DNA of 64,000 nt from the NCBI GenBank assembly GCA_022495005.1, contig JAGYXB010000018.1:1612001-1676000 (forward strand), read 5' to 3'. Origin of the DNA: Rhyacophila brunnea. Lineage: Eukaryota; Arthropoda; Insecta; Trichoptera; Rhyacophilidae. The notes below the pieces were generated by a model. It had not been told where the DNA came from. It saw only the letters and a list, made by a program, of their open reading frames with translations, and made no database searches. This document shows, in pieces, positions 23,131 through 35,480 of this stretch (its first letter is position 1; every line of letters starts with the position of its first letter). A program made the translations under genes and the position numbers.

Positions 23131-26100
23131 GGAGGACCCTAGGACCCGTTTTAGGTAATTGGGTCACTTATTATGATGGTACATAGTTAAATGGCGAAAC
23201 AGATTTAAACACCAAAAAATACACAAATTTTAAATATAAAAAAAAATGTAAGAATGTACACAAAAGAGATTTAGGTAAATATAAAACAATCCGTAGAAAA
23301 TACATTACTTTTAATTATTTGAAGACATTTACATTTATCTAAAATATTGATGAATATGCTGCGAATATCGTTTTATACCACAGAAATGATTGATTCTTTA
23401 TTAGATCGACATTATTTATTTTCAAGGTTTTTACTAAAAAAAATATAAATTAATCATAAATATACATTTTAGAAAAGTAATAATTTCATTTTTTATATAG
23501 TTATATCAATATACATAATAATATTAGTAAGTAGGTATATGAATATTATAAAACTTAAAAATAATATCAGAATAAAAGCGAAAAAAGTGTAAAAATAGTC
23601 TAAAAAATAAAAAAGACATCAATCATTGAAATAATAAAAGAAAAACTATAAAAAAACAAGAGCTAGTTATCACTATTTTCCAACGTAAAGTTGCTTGAAA
23701 AGGCCTCCATAAAACAATACAGTCTAGCTATAATATATGTATATATTTTTCAATGTTTTGTCTGGCCGTTTTTATATTGTTTTCCGATCAGCTTAAACGC
23801 AGACGGCGTTGTGGTATCATTTGTCAAGAAGCTGTCAACTTATGAGTATACTTTACTGGAAATAAATTCTGCTCTTTTGACAGTGAACGCCCTGAAAATA
23901 ATGGGTGGATAAAATTTACAATGATGCCTGACGTGGCAAGTAATAAATATATGATCAAAATGAGTAACGTATATATATAAATAAGAATTTATTTTTATTA
24001 CGATGTTTATTATAAACATCGATATTTATCAAGGGTCTAACTGGCCGCTGAGGCTGGTGATAATTCGTCACAGTTTATGTCACGTAATGGTTTAAGAGAG
24101 TCTTGATTGGAGAATATGGTTCCAAATATGATAGCGGTTTTTAAATTGGTAATCTAGTGAACAGCTTCTCATGCGGTGTTTTATGAGGGATTATTAAATG
24201 TAAAAATCGACTGCTTAACTACAAATCGGCTAGCTCTACATAGGAAAATTATTCAGGAAGGAGAAAAACTTAATAATTTAACTATCAAGCGGAATTTAAC
24301 ATTTTTTTTCAAATAAACTGCACCATGAATTACACTATTTAAGCTTTCTTTTTATATATAAATAAAATTTACATGAAGAGCGGAGTTGTTCCATATATGA
24401 TATCGAAAATTTGGCACCTGCAGTGAGCTGTTTTGTATAAAGGACGATAACGCATTTATTTATAGGTTTAGGAATTTTAAATTTTGTGTAAATCTCATTT
24501 TTGGTCAAAAGTGCAGTTAGCTGGTTTGTAGATTAAACAGTTAAAATGTCAGTTACCGCTCGGACTTTAAAAATGTTTTGGAGAAGAAAACCTTAAAAAG
24601 CCATTGCAGTTTAATTTGAATATTTTTTTTCAGAATTTTTTCTTTTGGAAAAATAGGTTTTGACTTAGAATTTTAGAGCGGAGAATGCTCCTACTGCAAA
24701 ACTATAAGACTCTCCAATCCCATAGACATTGAACCACTTATAAAGGTTCTAGCCACTTATAAAGAATCTAACCAAGAGAATCCTTTTTTACTTGCTCTAT
24801 ATCACCCCTTGCATTATGAGATGAAGTGAGTCATATTCCGAAAAATTTGACTTAAGTATGCAGGTTTTCTGTGCTCGAGTGTAGCTACTTATTGCCTTGT
24901 CTTAAGAAGTCATCATTGGTAATATGATCAGATGAAAGTTTCTTTATGGTATATAAAAAAATAAGTACAAGTAAACAATATAACAAAACACACTTTGTAA
25001 ACAGCGGTTATTGTCAATTTATACTACGACAAGAGTTCAAAAATGGTCAAAGAAGAAAAAAAAATACTTTAAAATCAATTTGAAAGTAAAATTCTCGTGA
25101 TTCGATTTGATAGACTGAGGATTCGTATTACACAAAACAATTGAGGCTTTCTAAAACTTGTAACACTAAATTCAAACAGGCACAAAGTTCATAAATTCAA
25201 TTCAAATATGGAAATGTTGTAAATATGAAAAGGGATTGAATACAGCGCCGTGAATGTAAATGAAAAGCATTAATTATTCAACATCTATGTAAGGCAGGGG
25301 TTTATCATACACGAATCTAAATAATATGACAGCTATGAATATTATCATTATGTGCCCATTAGGGAGAAAAGGCGAACGATTTTATTATAAATTATTAATG
25401 TTAAATGTAGCCAAAATATCAGAATAATAAATTAATGCTTGTTGATTTTCAGTAATTATTCATACAACGTTTTATAATATTATGGAGTCATTCTAAATAT
25501 ATCTTCTTCCTCGTCGTCACCTTCATAATTGAGGATTATGACCAGTATTGTATACTAACGGATAATACATATTTTTTCATCTTCTACTAGCTTTGACTAG
25601 TAGAAGCTAGCGATCACTAAAAATTATCCTTGTTTACCTGGCACACTACGCAATAAACTAAGTCTTCGAGCCTTTCTGGCCCTTCGTGAATAATGTATCA
25701 GAAATAGCTTAATATACTGTAGACTAACTTAGACAGTCTTTGCATAATATAGTTATATAGCCTGCATCTGGTTTATTTCTTCCGGCATTCCAATAATCAA
25801 AAAGTTGGCGGAGAATGGTTTTTATTTGTAAAAATAATTAAGAATGCAGCTGATATATTATTTCATGTTGGCTTGATGAAGGACAAAAGCCGATTATCGT
25901 TACGTCACTAAAATCTTTTCATTATGACACATTTATACCATCATGGAAGGCGGCCGTGTTCAAACCGCACCTGCATATACATGGCAGGTGGAGATGGGGT
26001 AACTCAAAACAATATTCTTACCTACAACTCCCAGGTAATTGGCAAGTGACGATATATAATTATCGTCTACTTCTTCTTATCGACAACTTTCACTTTGAAA

Positions 26101-29100
26101 TAAAGCCGTTGCTGATGAAGGCATCGATGTGATATAATAAGAAACGAACATTCAGCTAAACGTTTACTATAAAATTTATAGGTATGTACTTGCACATAGT
26201 TTTGAAAATATAATAAATAAAATCCAACTTAATAATTTTCTTTGCTAAAATGTAGCCAACTCCCGGTTATGAGACTAATCCTCAAAGGTGGGTCAATTTA
26301 GTGGATTTTACTACCTCACCATTACTAGATATACTTGTTTATATACTACATAAACAAAGTATATAGTATAAATTATAATAAAACAGTTTACTGTAATCAT
26401 TTTACTTAAAGTACACAATATACAAAATGACTGTGTACTAAAAACTGTCCTTTTTGGAAAGCTATGAGGAAAAAAACTGGTCAGGAGTACACGAGTGTGC
26501 TAGTGAGAGGCCGTAAAGAGTAATGCACTGGACTTGCTTAATGTTAATGACAAGAAAATAGCCGCAGAAGATAGCGATAAAGGACGTCAAGGATATGTTT
26601 CAGCTATAACGGCACGCGAAAAAGATAATACCACAACTTATATATTTGAAAACTTTAAAATACGTCTCTAAAACAGAATATTGCTAAATTTATATCTGGT
26701 TACAGAAAGCTTAGGCGCCTCTGTTTAGACATACATAATAAATATAATTCAATTAAAAGAATAAGTTTACCTCGGTAACATCTGTATAATTTTATTTTAC
26801 TTTGTCATACAGTTTCACTGGGAAACACAGCATGACATGCTTTCTGGTAAACATATTTTTTGAAATTCAATCATAAACAAATCATTTGAATTAATTACGA
26901 TCACTTGTACTTTTTAACATTGTTATAATATTATATTTTAATATACAGTCGTATGTGAGTGGTTCAGAATCATTATAATTTTATCAAGACATTGAAAAAA
27001 TGATTTTTATTCTCTATTGGGAGATAAAACACATCTCAACAGTTTTAACTATTTATGTTTATTAAATAATACTGATATAAATAAAATCAAGTTTATAATG
27101 TATTTTGCAAACTGTAATTAATTAAATTTATTTTATACTATACCTACTGCTTACTACAATAATTATTGCTGAATAAGTGTTATTAGATTAGCGTTGGGAG
27201 CAAACATATTGGAAAATTTCTGAAATTTCAATGACAATATAGTTGATTCTTTTTTCACGAAATTATATAGAAATACAACGAACATAAGCAATGAAATTTG
27301 AATAAGCTTTGAGATCCCCTCATCCAAAAATTGATGAACATGTTGTACATTGCATGTATTTTAAGTACATAATGTATATATAATTATAATATACGAATAT
27401 ACCGTGTAATATTTTTTAAAATAATAAATCCAAATATAAAATAATGTGTCATTATCACGAACGTCTCAAAACTAACATTAATATTGGTTACTGATAAATA
27501 ATATCTGATTAATATCTTAAATTTGCCTGATTTTTTATCTTCTCTTCTTTCGGTGGCGTATTCTATCAAAGGTTGGAGAATAACTTGTAATGCATCACCC
27601 AATTCTGGGTTAGTCATATTAAACATCCAACACTTTGGACATTAAACCTTTCACGATGGTTGTAAAGCTGCGAAAATGTCCTTGTATTCACGCTTCTGGT
27701 GCTCTTTATTTTCTTTTTTATTAAAAGTTGGAGAAAATTATACTTCTAACTGTGGAAGATTAGCTTATAAAAGAGTTTATAATTTTTATATATTATTATA
27801 TTCAATCTATTATTATATAACAAATCTTCTATCTATGACTCAACTCAGACAGACAAATTAGGAAAAATTAAAACATTCTAATTGATTGACACATAAATGA
27901 ATTATAAATGAAGAGCAGACAAGTGTTTTCTAAAACCCCTCAAAATGCGAAGAGAATTGGATGGCTGAGGCTTTGGTGGGGTAATGGCATCAGTTCATAT
28001 ACGAGGTGTGTTGAAATTCAGAATTGGTTATTGGTTGCAAAGGACCACCAGACTTAGGATCTATTTACTACTTAAGAAGAATGAGACCTATCCTAAGAAG
28101 TGGAGACAAAGATAATAATGACCATGGTGGAAGGTATTGGAAGACCGTAAGGGAGCACTTGAATCTTCAAAAAAGCTTTAAATAATATAAACCGACACCA
28201 AGCCAGCACGAGTCATGCGATATGTTTTAATGAAATGAAGAAACATTGCTTTTAATTTGATTGTTGGCACCATATGTCATTTTATGTGTTTTTAGTGGCG
28301 ATTTGTTTTAGTTTTATCTTAACTTAATTATCAATGTATCAATATTAACTGATGGCGATTGCAAATGGTTACATAAATATTCTCTAAATATGGGCGGTAA
28401 TAAAAAAAAGTTTGGGAATCTAAGAATGAAGATTAAATAAAGTGAAGTTGTCTTTTGAACAATTAAGTGGATACTGTAAGCTGATATGTAACATAGTAAT
28501 AATGAAATTTCCATATAAAATCATTGTCACTCTCATTGGGAACAGTTAAGAAACCGAAATGTGAAATCACTTTGAAGTTATTTCGTACCATAAGTGGGCT
28601 AATAGGACAGTTACTTCAGGGATATATAATTTCCTTAAAGCATTGAATATACGTATATACAGGCAAGGCACAGTCTAATAGTCGAACTCTATATTTAATA
28701 TATTCGTATAAAAATATAAACAAAACACATAATATTAATAATATACTTACAAAATATTATAAATTTTCTTTACTGTTATTTTTTTGTTGGAAAAACATGC
28801 TTGTAAAATATATTAAAACTCTATTAATATCTAGTTTACTCCTATCTTTGTGAAATATTTTGTTTATTACCTACATAATAATAAATTATTAAAATTAAAT
28901 TTTAGTATTTTATAAATTATGTAATAAATTAAAACGGGGAAAACCTGATAATAATAATAATATTTTCGTTAATTAAGGAAAAAAAATATATTATAATATA
29001 AATGTGGATTAAGAATTTAGAAGGTCAAAAGTTTCAAAGTTCACTGAAATATTTTCTTATTGAATCAGAAGATACGTTTATGATTTAATTTGCTAACTTA

Positions 29101-29129
29101 GGTTGGCGCTACAGATCATTCAGGATCAT
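23131..29129. other. Long AT-rich stretch, mostly empty
   Basis: About 6 kb with no confident feature. A perfect 21-nt palindrome (CGATGTTTAT-T-ATAAACATCG) lies at 24001-24021. The segment 25500-25570 has a GAGGATTATGACCAG stretch faintly like dispersed repeat B. The segment 27920-28190 could be LINE debris but no motif is secure. Frames at 23691-23912, 27384-27626 and 28314-28514 are unrecognised and short. Confidence 0.4.
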
Positions 29130-29435
29130 AACTATAATTATGCATAATCATCTCTTAACCAGTTCTCTCTCTTCAGTCGGTCACAGTCAGCCTCTTCGAT
29201 TTATTTCTTCCGAAGGTGGAATAAGAATCATGTCCCTTATGGAATTCCTTCATAAATTTTATATAAAATTCTAGATCTTACAACGACAGGCCATTTGAGT
29301 TTTTGTATCATGATAACACTAACTGTATTGGGTTTAAATTATTCGCTGACTTGAAAGTTCACCACTCGTGGGTTTTCTTTAACCACTCCAAGTATTCTTC
29401 GGATAACTATTTTTGAATACTGTCATAATATTATC
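29130..29435. repeat. Dispersed repeat family C, copy 1
   Basis: Shares a series of blocks with 43530-43735: TTCTCTCTCTTCA/TTTCTCCTCTTCA, CAGTCAGCC, TTCTTCATAA-like, TAGATCTTA and ATTGGGTTT-AAT. The similarity appears to resume beyond the Helitron at 47116-47200 with the GGATAA-TATTT-GAATA part. Non-coding. It may be a LINE 3' tail, and its parent is not identified. Confidence 0.5.
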
Positions 29436-30117
29436 TTGCTTCTTTGTTAGGTCCAGGTTTCGAATAAATTAAATAAACATAATAATCGTCGTTTAATCTG
29501 ACATCAGTGAGGAATTTTCTTCGGTCATTGCAATAGTGTCAACTAAAAACTTATTGTAAAATAAGGATGTAGCAATTGTGTTTAAGTATGAATATTATAT
29601 ATTTGCTGAAACTTACTATGATGAATCAGGCGATGAAAATACAAATGGTTGGCATCACCAACAAAAAAATCTATTGTATATTTTACCCCTCGATTTATTA
29701 AAATTTAAGCACTAATAAGAGTCCAGCAGAGGATCCGTCTTTGAAATGTTAGGTACGGGTTCGACTCCACATCTGGTAATAATAATTAAATAGGTTGTTT
29801 TTTTCTATTTCTGTTTAATTCCTAGTAACACATCTGTAAATAATATAATCATTACTTTGTGGATAGGTTTTTATATTCCCTATTTATAAGAAAAAATCAA
29901 TGGTTGAGCCAAATTGTGGTCGCATTCATCCTCAGTCCCCCTTACTTAAATCTCCTTATTAAATAGTTACTCCAGAGCCGCCGAGCGCGTAGGCTTGCTA
30001 AAAGCTGTCGAGCTATATCTGATATGATACAAACGAGACCGTGTTAGATACAGAGTGATTCAAGAGTTAGTTCAAGATACTGGTGTGTGTGCCTGTTAAC
30101 GCTAAACCATAGTATAT
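29436..30117. other. Unassigned sequence
   Basis: A possible B-box (GGGTTCGACTCC) at about 29757-29768 has no convincing A box. No genes recognised. Confidence 0.35.
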
Positions 30118-31569
30118 CCCTTTATAGGTCATAAGCGAAAAACGGATAGTTTTGAGACCGGCAACATTAAGGTCTATATTTCTATAATTTTACAAGTTAT
30201 AAACACCCTTATGGGTTTTAATCATTCTCAGATAATGCACAGAGGTCTTGAATCTGACCAATCGCCCTGAAGTTCGCACATATTGAGTATATTACGAAAA
30301 ATGTGTCCCGGTCAGTTATCTGACCGGTGTCCATTTAGCGACATGATAGCTGCCAGTTTTTCAACAACAGTGTTTTTAAGTTCTTGTTTTTTGAAAATTG
30401 TGACTTGTTTACTGAAAACAAAGTATGCACATTTATACTATATATACAAATATGTAGTTTTTTGTATTTCACCAATAAATTGTATGTATTATAGTAAAAT
30501 AATATCAAATTATTGAGTGGCATGTCGAAAATCTAACCTCAAATTGTATAATTTGGATCCTTTTTGATTTACATAATATAAACACTAAAAATAATTTCTA
30601 AACCACAATACGTCTAATTTCATATAACAATATAGTGAACTTTTACAATTACTAGTTAGTTTTTGTGGATAATTAGTTTATTGATGATATGTCATTCTTT
30701 GAAAAAATGTTTTCCATAAAAATCGCGGGTAAAAATAATTGTTTTTGTTTTCATTCAAACTGTAATAATTTTTTGAAATACATATCTCAGAATGAAATAA
30801 AATAGTTATGGAATGTTATATGTATAAGTAGAAGCCTATATTGCCGAACAAAATTTTGTTTTTATTGTCTGAGGATGGAAAATTGGAGAAGTGGAGGTTT
30901 TAGTGCGAAAGACCTTGAAGACATGGGTGAAGACGCATTCCTGAGATTATTTGAAGGAATAACAGAATACCAATGTGTGTTGGAAAATGAAAAAAAAACC
31001 TATTACACATCTTCACTTTAGAAACAAGTTGGCTGATCAGCTGATAGGATCTTTTACTTCACGAAAAAGGGTTGGTCGACCTCCATTTCCTGACGATATC
31101 AATTCAAATCATTATCCAGAAAAATGTACACTTTGTAGATGTGGTTATTGCAGCACTATGCTGAAAGTGATACGAAGCTCAGTAACAAATTGCAAAGTAT
31201 CCCTTTGCATACCGTGTTTTATGTCGTATCAATTATCTGAACAAAAGAAAAAGCCAACAAGGCCTTAGAAATGTTTATTATTTTGAGAAATTTCTATAAA
31301 ATTGATAAAGTAATTATTATTGTTACAGAAATAAATGAAATTATAATTTTTTCCTAAAAAACATTATTAAAAAAAATTTTTGTGAACAAATATTTTTTTT
31401 ACCTAAATGGACACCGGTCAGAAAACTGACCGCTGGGAAATCGATAATTACGACAAAACTATATACATTTCAAAAAAAAAAATATTTTTTCTGTTCATCA
31501 AAATAAATATAGAATACATAAAAAAAAAATAAACACATATCTTTAAAAAAAAAGTTGTCCTATAAAGGG
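30118..31569 (+). mobile_element. piggyBac-like element, internally deleted
   Basis: 1,452 bp. The termini are an exact 11-bp inverted repeat CCCTTTATAGG (30118-30128) and CCTATAAAGGG (31559-31569), flanked on both sides by ATAT where piggyBac normally leaves TTAA. A subterminal inverted repeat lies inside: GGTGTCCATTTAG near 30326-30338 faces CTAAATGGACACC near 31403-31415. Each is joined to a small palindrome, CGGTCAG-TTAT-CTGACCG (30309-30326) and CGGTCAG-AAAA-CTGACCG (31415-31432). Only the 3' end of the transposase gene remains (30975-31268). The catalytic DDE core is gone, so the copy cannot move on its own. Confidence 0.75.
30975..31268 (+). pseudogene. piggyBac transposase C-terminal fragment
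   Basis: About 97 codons encoding the tail of a piggyBac-type transposase, which excises and inserts DNA at tetranucleotide sites. KPITHLHFRNKLADQLIG matches the conserved C-terminal block. Then come a basic stretch (RKRVGRPPFP) and a cysteine-rich domain with C-x2-C (CTLC), a Cys pair near GYC, NC-x4-C and C-x2-C-like residues ending IPCF. This is the zinc-binding domain that contacts the terminal repeats. The frame opens at a GTG with no true start. Upstream sequence (30870-30975) carries acidic, frameshifted pieces but no catalytic Asp motifs. The stop at 31266-31268 seems to be the native one. Confidence 0.8.
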
Positions 31570-31590
31570 ATATTGATTAATTCAATTATT

Positions 31591-31881
31591 ATACAGACTG
31601 ATTCAGAAGTAATTCGTGGACTCCGGCCAGGTCAGCTTGATATAGTGTGACCGTCGTTCAAGCGATACTTTTAAATACCTGCCAAGCCGTGATATCGGCT
31701 CTCAACACTCATATAATCAATCATCATCATTCATCAACCTCATTATCATTCATAAAACAGTGTACTGTCACGTGCCGTGCACCGTGTAACCCAAACAAAC
31801 AATACCGCGCGAGTGACAGTGCAAACAGACCACGGAGTTATTATCAACATCACAAAAGGTCAGTGTCTGGCATTCTTCTGT
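31591..31881 (+). repeat. Dispersed repeat family D, copy 1
   Basis: Aligns in order with 41545-41870. Shared blocks include GACTGATTCAG at the left edge, GGACT-CGGCC-GGTCAG, GTGTGACCGTC, GCAAGCCGTG, a TCATCA-rich tract, AAGTGCCG-GCACCG-GTAA, AACAATACCGCGC, AGTGCAA and CACGGAG, then CTGGCAT. The left edge ACTGATTCAG carries an initiator-like TCAG, as at the 5' ends of some LINEs. Frames in the two copies (31647-31883 and 41637-41933) share only the short stretch C-R-A-P-x-N-P, so coding is doubtful. Unknown parent element; a LINE 5' UTR is my best guess. Confidence 0.6.
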
Positions 31882-32783
31882 AAAGACGTCCCCATCCCTA
31901 GATCCGGAATTCACATAATTATCAAAATTACAGTTCAGCGCTACCTATCATAATATTATTTTGTCTAGATTTGTGATGCAGCAAAAGCTATATAATATAT
32001 GCAGATGGGCTGATATGGAATAAAGCGTAGCAGCACTAAACTTAGGTAAATATCGTAACCTTATGCTTGCCCCATGAACTGATAATAAAACGTGACGGGC
32101 CTAAATAAGTATTTCGATACCAACAAAAAACAAACGACAAACTAATGTCCCAAAAGGTAAATAATCACGTCCTAATAACCAAGAATTCCTTTCCCAAAAT
32201 TTTAGCTGAGTGTTAAGTTATTTTTCGCGCCATGGAGAAAATGTGTGGCGAAACTTTCCGTTTGTCCCTAATATGTTAAAGGTTTTATCTTGTTAACACT
32301 CCCTCACAATTAAATTACCACCGCGTTATCTCACGCCAGTGCTCGGCAACTTTTTGTGAAACTGGGCTAATTTTGATCCCCTGTGGTTATTCGATTATTG
32401 ATCAGAAGAGTATAATATTGTATACATTACTACTATTGTATGTCAAAACGATACTTTATATTTTAATTTTATTATACGGTAACACAATATTTCTTCTTTT
32501 AATAGTAGAATAAGTATTTTATTTTTAGATTTTTTTTTGTTTTTGAGTTGAATTTGCTTCATTGAGTTTATTTAAGTTACACAAACTTAAAAAAAAAACC
32601 CTAAAAAAAGACTTATTTTAAAAATTTAAAAAAATGTACTAATGGAATTCGAGTAGAAATTAAAAATTTTTTTGGTGATGGCTCTGCCCATATTGTTACT
32701 GATACAACTTACTGTTCTTTTTATGAATAATTGATATACCAATTATTGAACGAATAAAATTAGTATATCAGTGACCAAGTTGA
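31882..32783. other. Unassigned sequence
   Basis: At 32338-32357, CAGTGCTCGGCAACTTTTTG resembles a hAT terminal repeat, but no inverted partner was found nearby. The rest is AT-rich. Confidence 0.35.
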
Positions 32784-32787
32784 TTAA
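32784..32787. repeat. TTAA target duplication, left, palindrome copy 1
   Basis: TTAA directly before GGGGGGACATGC; matched by TTAA at 34183-34186 directly after GCATGTCCCCCC. Confidence 0.75.
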
Positions 32788-34182
32788 GGGGGGACATGCT
32801 CGTCGAAGGTCAAAATTGAGTTTTTATTGTATTTTCAAACCATGATCCTGGACACTCCTTAAACGTTGTAGATGATCTATTTATATAATTTTGAAGCCTT
32901 ATTATCCTTTATAGTTATTTTAAATATTTGATGATTGCATGAAGTATTTTTGTTACATAAAATAGTATTCTTTTAAACCTCTCGCTCTAATGTTTTAGAA
33001 TATAGTCATATTTCGGTACATAACTGTGCAGTGGTGTTAAGATTTTTTACATTTATTAATTTTAGACGCATTTATAAAACCATTAGTATAATTTATTACG
33101 AGATAATTTTTGTAAAATATTCAAGATAAAAAAATATATTGATAATCTCTGTGATCCCAAATTTGACAAGAATTAGGCATTTTATTATTCAAAAAATGGG
33201 CAAGATTAACACATTTGAAGATAATTCTAAAGATACAAATTATAAGCTATGTCTTTGACCATTCAAGTGTGATAAAGATATTATGAATGATGATTGCTTT
33301 ATAATAATTATTGACCTAAGAATAAGGTAGTGTTTTTTTGAAATACGCCATTTCTTTTGTCATTACCCAGCGGTTAAGCTACAACATACGGCCGTAGCCA
33401 TAAACTGACAAACTATAATTAAAGTAGGGAGTAAAATGATATCGACGCGCGTGTTTGAACATGTACCGTTTAAAAAAAAATAAAAAAAAATTCGGTTAGG
33501 TACATGTTCAAACACGCGCGTCAATATCATTTTACTCCCTATTTTAATTATAGTTTGTCAATTTATGGCTACGGCCGTATGTTGTAGCTTAACCACTGGG
33601 GAATGACAAAAGAAATGGCGTATTTCAAAAAAACGCTACCTTATTCTTAGGTCAATAATTATTATAAAGCAATCATTATTCATAAGATCTTTATCACACT
33701 TGAATGGTCAAAGACAAAGCTTATAATAAGTATCTTTAGAATCATCTTCAAATGTGTTAATCTTGCCGATTTTTTGAATAATAAAATGCCTAATTCTTGT
33801 AAAATTTGGGATCACAGAGATTATCAATATATTTTTTTATCTTGAATATTTTACAAAAATTATCTCGTAATAAATTATACTAATGGTTTTATTAATGCGT
33901 CTAAAAATTAATAAATGCAAAAAATCTTAACACCACTGCACAGTTATGTACCGAAATATGACTATATTCTAAAACATTAGAGCGAGAGGTTTAAAAGAAT
34001 ATCTACTATTTTATGTAATAAAAATACTTATGCAGTCATCAAATGTTTAAAATAACTATAAAGGATAATAAGGCTTCAAAATTATATAAATAGATTATCT
34101 ACAATGTTTAAGGAGTGTCCAGGATCATGGTTTGAAAATACAATAAAAACTCAATTTTGACCTTCGACGAGCATGTCCCCCC
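32788..34182. mobile_element. Giant palindromic element, copy 1 (TTAA-flanked)
   Basis: 1,395 bp made of two ~690-bp arms that are near-perfect reverse complements, meeting near 33485 around a short A-rich spacer (CATGTACCGTTT ... GGTTAGGTACATG). The ends are GGGGGGACATGCTCGTCGAA and its complement, each abutting TTAA. The arms differ by scattered substitutions and small indels only. Neither strand has an open frame of note. A second full copy is at 38652-40041 and half of a third at 52689-53392. TTAA duplications are made by piggyBac and Kolobok transposases; the G-run start is unlike the CCC start typical of piggyBac. Probably a non-autonomous foldback element moved in trans. Transcription would give a long hairpin RNA. 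Confidence 0.9.
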
Positions 34183-34428
34183 TTAAATCGACTTCAAAAT
34201 TAAATATTCGATTGTAAATTTTACATCACGGTTATCAAGATTTTTTAAATGATATTACACTTATTTTCAACTTATTCTTAACTTATTATACTATATTCTT
34301 AACTTATTATAACAAGGTTGTAAAAAATATTGTTATTTATTATTATTTTTAGTATTTAGTGTTATTTATTATTATTTTAGTATTTCACATTCCGTGCTAA
34401 GAACACGCCTTGCGTGTTTGCCATTAGA
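34183..34428. repeat. TTAA then short AT-rich tandem repeats
   Basis: After the right TTAA (34183-34186) come two partial tandem duplications: TTCTTAACTTATTATA twice near 34275-34310, and TTATTTATTATTATTTTTAG-type units near 34337-34385. Confidence 0.5.
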
Positions 34429-34963
34429 TACCTACAAATAGTATAACTACATCTCATACCAAAACTGATTGAGTAACAGTTTTTATAACACCATTCACAT
34501 ATTTACGTATGAAATAGAATTTACTGCATTATATGAAAATATAATATCATTATTTCCTTCATATTATAAATTTGGTCGTCATTATTGTCATTCATAATAT
34601 TAACATTTATATTTTTGCTTGACTTGACACCTCTTAACTCATTCACTGCTGACCAGTTAATTACCACATTTAATTATCATGCTAATTGCTATACGTTAGG
34701 CGTATCTTAATCATTAACAGAGTTGTGATAAGTAACTAGTCAGCAGTGAATGAGTTAAGAGGTGTCAAGTCAAGCAAAAATATAAATGTTAATATTATGA
34801 ATGACAATAATGACGACCAAATTTATAATATGAAGGAAATAATGATATTATATTTTCATATAATGCAGTAAATTCTATTTCATACGTAAATATTTGAATG
34901 GTGTTATAAAAACTGTTACTCAATCATTTTTGGAATGAGGTGTAGTTATACTATTTGTAGGTA
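34429..34963. mobile_element. Foldback/MITE element, 535 bp
   Basis: Long inverted repeat: left arm from TACCTACAAATAG (34429) to about 34680, and right arm from about 34720 to CTATTTGTAGGTA (34963). The arms pair almost perfectly for about 240 bp, including TTAACTCATTCACTGCTGAC against GTCAGCAGTGAATGAGTTAA, then with weaker pairing into a small loop. No coding potential. Flanks (TTAGA left, ATTGT right) show no clear TSD. It is a different family from the 1.4-kb palindrome 250 bp upstream. Confidence 0.85.
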
Positions 34964-35160
34964 ATTGTTTAATCTTACGTTTTTCTTTATTTAAAATTAA
35001 CTAAATTAACTTATATGATACTATATCGAAACCATAACCAATTTGAAGTTTAAGAATATTACCATATGTACTAAAATACTGAACTTCTAGTTAGTCTTCT
35101 TGCTTTCTATAATGTATAATATGTAACTGAAAGACAGAGACCAGACTTGGAGCTGGAGGC
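34964..35160. other. AT-rich spacer
   Basis: No recognised features. Confidence 0.5.
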
Positions 35161-35480
35161 GGAAGTCTTGTAGATGGCCACATATATACAGGATTCCACT
35201 ATCACGAATCCCATATTGGAGTCAGACTATTCTCGATTTGCCTATGCCGGACTCTCCAATTTTTCGGTGAACATAATACTGAACATAACAATATACTCGC
35301 AATACTTGGTCGCAAAAGGTCGAAAAAGACGAGGAAGGACAAGAATGTTATGGTTTTCCATTGACTTCATGTATGCTAGCAAATGTCAGATTGTATTTAA
35401 TTGCCGAGACGCAAAAGAATGCTGTCAGATAGCAAGATCATCGCGATATGATCCACAGTCATGAGGCTCTGACAAAAAAT
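35161..35480 (+). pseudogene. Possible LINE 3'-end relic
   Basis: The 96-codon frame 35174-35464 contains GRKRRGRTRMLWF followed about 30 residues later by a basic, Arg-rich end. This is weakly like the G-R-x-R-x-R-P-R-x-x-W-L block and DRxRWR end of animal LINE ORF2 proteins. Base composition is richer in GC than the flanks. The match is short, so this is a suggestion only. Confidence 0.35.

Noticed and set aside
29715..29790. tRNA-like element with GGGTTCGACTCC
   Set aside because: No A box or cloverleaf could be found, so a chance B box is likely.
32338..32360. hAT terminal inverted repeat (CAGTGCTCGGCAACTTTTTG)
   Set aside because: No inverted partner or 8-bp duplication within several kb.
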